Below are positions 61,296 through 64,000 of a stretch of DNA of 64,000 bases, in pieces (the first letter of the stretch is position 1; each line of letters starts with the position of its first letter). Source of the DNA: UBA11996 sp964394975 (GTDB lineage Bacteria; Chloroflexota; Dehalococcoidia; Lucifugimonadales; UBA826); assembly GCA_964394975.1 (NCBI GenBank), contig CAYMZR010000002.1, forward strand, positions 1 to 64,000. The letters run 5' to 3'. The notes under the pieces were generated by a model. That model saw only the letters and a program-made list of their open reading frames with translations, made no database searches and was not told the DNA's origin. Made by a program: the position numbers and the translations under genes.

Positions 61296-61784
61296 TTGAC
61301 AACCGAAAAAGACAATCTCAGGATTAGTATTAAAGAGGCCATTGATTCTCAAAAACGGCCTACTGTCACTGTATTATCATCTTTGCTAGCAATTCAGGAC
61401 TCAATAGGTTACATCCCTGACGAGGCAATAGAAGAAGTAGCAGTTCACTCCAACACCTCAATTAATTCTGTATTTGGAGTGGCCTCCTTTTACCCTAATT
61501 TCAGATTTACACCGCCGGGAGAACATTCAGTCGAAGTCTGCTGGGGACCCACCTGCCACCTGAAAGGATCTACTGAAATATTGGAATCAGTTCTTGCCAA
61601 ACTAGGCTTGGCGTCAGAAGGTGACACCGAAGACGGCAAGGTGTCATTCAGATTCAATACATGCCTAGGGGCTTGTTCACAGGCTCCAGTTTTGAGTGTC
61701 GACCATGAATTATACGGAAAAATTGATCCGGGAATGGCCGCTAAATTATTAGGCGATCTTGATCAAAAAGACACAACCCACTGA
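61296..61784 (+). CDS. NuoE-like NADH dehydrogenase 24 kDa subunit
   Basis: This is a 162-residue thioredoxin-fold [2Fe-2S] protein like NuoE/HndA. The four ligands are in CWGPTCHLKG and CLGACSQAP. The N-terminal helical bundle (LLAIQDSIGYIPDEAIEEVA, in parts) is typical. The start is TTG, with AGGATAGG just before it. It is the first of a NuoE-NuoF-NuoG/FdhA-like set that oxidises or reduces NAD in a soluble formate dehydrogenase, hydrogenase or complex I-type module. Confidence 0.9.
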   Translation: MTTEKDNLRISIKEAIDSQKRPTVTVLSSLLAIQDSIGYIPDEAIEEVAVHSNTSINSVFGVASFYPNFRFTPPGEHSVEVCWGPTCHLKGSTEILESVLAKLGLASEGDTEDGKVSFRFNTCLGACSQAPVLSVDHELYGKIDPGMAAKLLGDLDQKDTTH

Positions 61785-61800
61785 CAGGCCAAAGTAGTCA

Positions 61801-63549
61801 ATGAATTACGAAGAAATTGCCTCTAACGCTAAAACTGAATGGGACAACATGACTAATGGCAGAGTCCCTTTGATTAGAATCGGTACGGCCATGTGTGGAC
61901 ACGCTGCTGGTGCTTTCAGAGTCTTAGACACGTTGAAAAAACATATTGCTGAAAAGGAAATAGAAGCCAATATACAAGAAGTTGGATGCCTTGGTCTTTG
62001 CTATGCTGAGCCTCTTATAGACATAAAAAAGCCGAATAAATCAAGGCTTTTCTTCAACAACGTAACCCCTGAAGATGTTGGTGAAATAATTGACGAGTAT
62101 TTAGTCGCTAATGGATACCCAAAAGAAAAAATTTTCGGGTATATCGGAAACGAAGGGCCGGTCAACGATGAAGCTTCTCTTGAATCAATGCCATGCCTGA
62201 AGCTCCAAAACAGAATAGCGCTTAGAAATGCGGGACACACATCGCCGTATGACATAAACCAATACATAGCCAATGGTGGCTACAGCGGGCTACATAAGGC
62301 GCTGTCCAATATGTCTCCCTCAGACGTTATAGACGAAGTAAAAAACTCAGGACTTAGAGGACGAGGAGGAGCTGCATTCCCAACAGGTGTGAAATGGAGT
62401 TTCTTGGTAGGGTCTCCAGGCCCAACCAAATACATCTTATGCAATTGCGAAGAGGGAGATCCAGGTGCTTATAATGACAAAGGAATATTAGAGAGCGATC
62501 CACATACCTTGCTGGAGGGACTCGCTATTGCTGGATACGCCACTGGAGCATCCAATGGAATAGTTTTCATAAGACATGGACATGATGGACCAATTGATAG
62601 AACTGAAAAAGCTATCGAGCAAGCTTACGAATCCGGTTTACTAGGAAAAAATATCTTAGGAACAGATTTTAGCTTCGATATAGAGGTGGCTCTAACTGGT
62701 GAATCTTATGTTGCCGGTGAAGAAACAGCTCTAATGGAAGCCGTAGAAGGCAAAAGATCTATGCCCAGATACCGGCCTCCATTTCCTGCAGCGTTCGGAG
62801 TTTGGGGAAAGCCAAGCAACATTAACAATGTCAAATCCTTGTCGTATGCCCCAGAAATAATCTCAAAGGGAGCAGACTGGTTTTCTTCCATTGGTGTCAA
62901 TCAAAGCACTGGCACTGCAATAGTATGTCTAAGTGGAGATGTAAACAGGCCAGGCCTCTATGAAGTGCCTATGGGATTGACTCTAGGAGAAGTTATAGAT
63001 GACTTGGGAGGTGGTGTGAGTGACGGCGGCCAACTAAAACTCCTGCAGACAGGAGGGCCTTTAGGGGGGGTGTTAGGCCCAGATAGTAAGGATATTCATA
63101 TAGATTTTGACGAAATGCGAAGCGCAGGTGCTATATTTGGATCTGGTGGAATAATTGTTGGAAGCAATAGGGTTTGTGCTGTCGATTTGACCAGAATACT
63201 AGTCGCCTTCTGCCAATTTGAATCTTGCGGAAAATGCTTTCCGTGCAGATTAGGGATGGAACATTTACTAGAAATTGTAGAAAGAATATCGAGCTACCGC
63301 AGCAAACCAGGTGATATGGATCTAATGAAAAGCGTCGGCGGAACAATGGAAGCCGGTTCACTTTGCGGACATGGCCAATTAGGTTTTGGGCCTATCCGAT
63401 CTGCTATCACACATTTCGAAGAGGATTTCAGATTACATATAGAGGAAAGCAGATGCCCAACAGGCAGCTGCGATCGTTCAAAAATCGTACCAAAAAATAC
63501 CCGGCCATATGCTGCTGACCACGTAATTGGAGAGTACCATGTCAGATAA
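61801..63549 (+). CDS. NuoF-like NADH-binding flavoprotein with N-terminal ferredoxin-like domain
   Basis: This is a 582-residue subunit that binds NADH, FMN and a [4Fe-4S] cluster. Residues 1-120 form an extra thioredoxin-like [2Fe-2S] domain (cysteines in GTAMCGHAAGAF and EVGCLGLCYAEP), as in HndC/HoxF-type proteins. The NuoF core follows with GLRGRGGAAFPTGVKW, CNCEEGDPGAYNDKG and the Fe-S motif ESCGKCFPCRLG. No additional C-terminal ferredoxin domain is present. It begins 16 bases after NuoE and overlaps the next gene by 11 bases. Confidence 0.92.
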   Translation: MNYEEIASNAKTEWDNMTNGRVPLIRIGTAMCGHAAGAFRVLDTLKKHIAEKEIEANIQEVGCLGLCYAEPLIDIKKPNKSRLFFNNVTPEDVGEIIDEYLVANGYPKEKIFGYIGNEGPVNDEASLESMPCLKLQNRIALRNAGHTSPYDINQYIANGGYSGLHKALSNMSPSDVIDEVKNSGLRGRGGAAFPTGVKWSFLVGSPGPTKYILCNCEEGDPGAYNDKGILESDPHTLLEGLAIAGYATGASNGIVFIRHGHDGPIDRTEKAIEQAYESGLLGKNILGTDFSFDIEVALTGESYVAGEETALMEAVEGKRSMPRYRPPFPAAFGVWGKPSNINNVKSLSYAPEIISKGADWFSSIGVNQSTGTAIVCLSGDVNRPGLYEVPMGLTLGEVIDDLGGGVSDGGQLKLLQTGGPLGGVLGPDSKDIHIDFDEMRSAGAIFGSGGIIVGSNRVCAVDLTRILVAFCQFESCGKCFPCRLGMEHLLEIVERISSYRSKPGDMDLMKSVGGTMEAGSLCGHGQLGFGPIRSAITHFEEDFRLHIEESRCPTGSCDRSKIVPKNTRPYAADHVIGEYHVR

Positions 63550-64000
63550 GGTTAACCTCACAATAGACGGAGTAGAAGTCCAAGCAGAGCCAGGCAGCAT
63601 GATAATACAAGCTGCAATGGATAATGGTATGTACATACCATATCTATGCTATTACCCTGGAATGAAACCTTATGGAGCTTGCAGAATGTGCGTAGTAAAG
63701 GCAGAAGCTCCTACCCCAGACGGCAGCTATCGACCCTTGCCCGGCAGCCCAGCCTCATGCACAACCCCCATATCTGAAGGCATGAGAGTCGAAACAAACG
63801 CCGAGGATACCGTCGGGCTTCGGAAAGGAATAATGGAACTGCTCATATCAGAACATCCCCATGGTTGCCTTAATTGTCACCGAATAGAACTTTGTGGCCC
63901 AACTGATGTTTGTCTTAGGCATGTTTCAGTTAACGATCGGTGTGTAACATGCCCAAAAAACGAAAGATGTGAATTAAAAGATACTGTGAGGTATATGGAA
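63539..64000 (+). CDS. NuoG/formate dehydrogenase alpha-like subunit, N-terminal part only
   Basis: The first 154 codons are present; the rest lies beyond the window. The N-terminus is a plant-type [2Fe-2S] domain with LCYYPGMKPYGACRMCVVKA and a following CTT, then a His-Cys [4Fe-4S] motif (HPHGCLNCHRIELC) and a further CVTCPKNERCEL cluster. This order is shared by NuoG and the alpha subunit of NAD-dependent formate dehydrogenases. The CVTCPKNxxCELKD text is closer to FdhA, from memory. If it is FdhA, the active-site Cys or Sec is past the edge. Confidence 0.85.
   Translation, partial: MSDKVNLTIDGVEVQAEPGSMIIQAAMDNGMYIPYLCYYPGMKPYGACRMCVVKAEAPTPDGSYRPLPGSPASCTTPISEGMRVETNAEDTVGLRKGIMELLISEHPHGCLNCHRIELCGPTDVCLRHVSVNDRCVTCPKNERCELKDTVRYME

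Overview
The window is a dense, AT-rich chromosomal segment from a free-living bacterium. It most resembles a marine Chloroflexota of the SAR202/Dehalococcoidia type. That placement is an inference from gene content: a luciferase-like flavin monooxygenase paired with a cupin, the DUF2298 - Agl23-like - flippase membrane cassette, an R3H/SpoIIIAA-type ATPase beside tmk, alpha-type glutamine synthetase, a two-gene pdxST pathway, a sortase, and a carboxylase set fitting a biotin transcarboxylase. No rRNA, tRNA, IS element, prophage or CRISPR array was seen. Starts are often TTG or GTG.

Layout. 1-3.5 kb (minus): a BMP-type ABC importer (permease cut by the window edge, ATPase, lipoprotein). 3.7-5.1 kb (minus): flavin monooxygenase plus cupin. 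5.1-8.3 kb: a divergent sulfur locus, with a YeeE/YedE transporter and a cysteine-less TusA-like protein on one side, and TusA and a rhodanese lipoprotein on the other, behind a structured leader ending in an intrinsic terminator. 8.4-16.8 kb: two SDR enzymes, two SbcD-like nucleases, a P-loop-like protein with an altered Walker A motif, glycyl-tRNA synthetase, a TlpA-like thioredoxin, a CopD-like membrane protein, Trm112, FolK and FolP. 17-28.3 kb (plus): central metabolism, with carboxyltransferase, a small accessory subunit, a pyruvate carboxyltransferase-biotin fusion, malate dehydrogenase, a LOG-like protein, enolase, GAPDH, PdxS, PdxT, the R3H ATPase and thymidylate kinase. 28-34 kb: a PHP phosphatase, GNAT proteins, a glycosyltransferase, FolE and threonine synthase. 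34-39.9 kb: SHMT, a 455-residue protein I do not recognise, a ThDP lyase, RNase III and a DsbA-like protein with an in-frame UGA. 40.3-47.7 kb: glnA-gltB-gltD for ammonium assimilation. 47.8-53.3 kb: dehydrogenases, an amidohydrolase, a zinc-ribbon protein, a sortase and a LysR regulator. 53.4-64 kb: ftsY, the three-gene membrane cassette, an FAD oxidoreductase, and NuoE/NuoF plus the start of a NuoG/FdhA-like subunit.

How they work together. glnA-gltB-gltD make glutamine and glutamate. The 12S-like and 5S/1.3S-like carboxyltransferases next to malate dehydrogenase could turn pyruvate into oxaloacetate and malate at the expense of methylmalonyl-CoA; no biotin carboxylase is nearby. The sulfur locus could import thiosulfate and relay sulfane sulfur.

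Most notable: (1) a DsbA-family gene whose redox-active position is an in-frame UGA followed by a SECIS-like hairpin, a candidate selenoprotein that a simple reading would truncate; (2) a multi-helix leader RNA with an intrinsic terminator only 26 nt before the tusA start, matching no riboswitch class I could recall; (3) the cysteine-less TusA paralogue beside the transporter; (4) the transcarboxylase-like set; (5) the unrecognised protein at 35.4-36.7 kb; (6) a perfect 28-bp hairpin between convergent genes.
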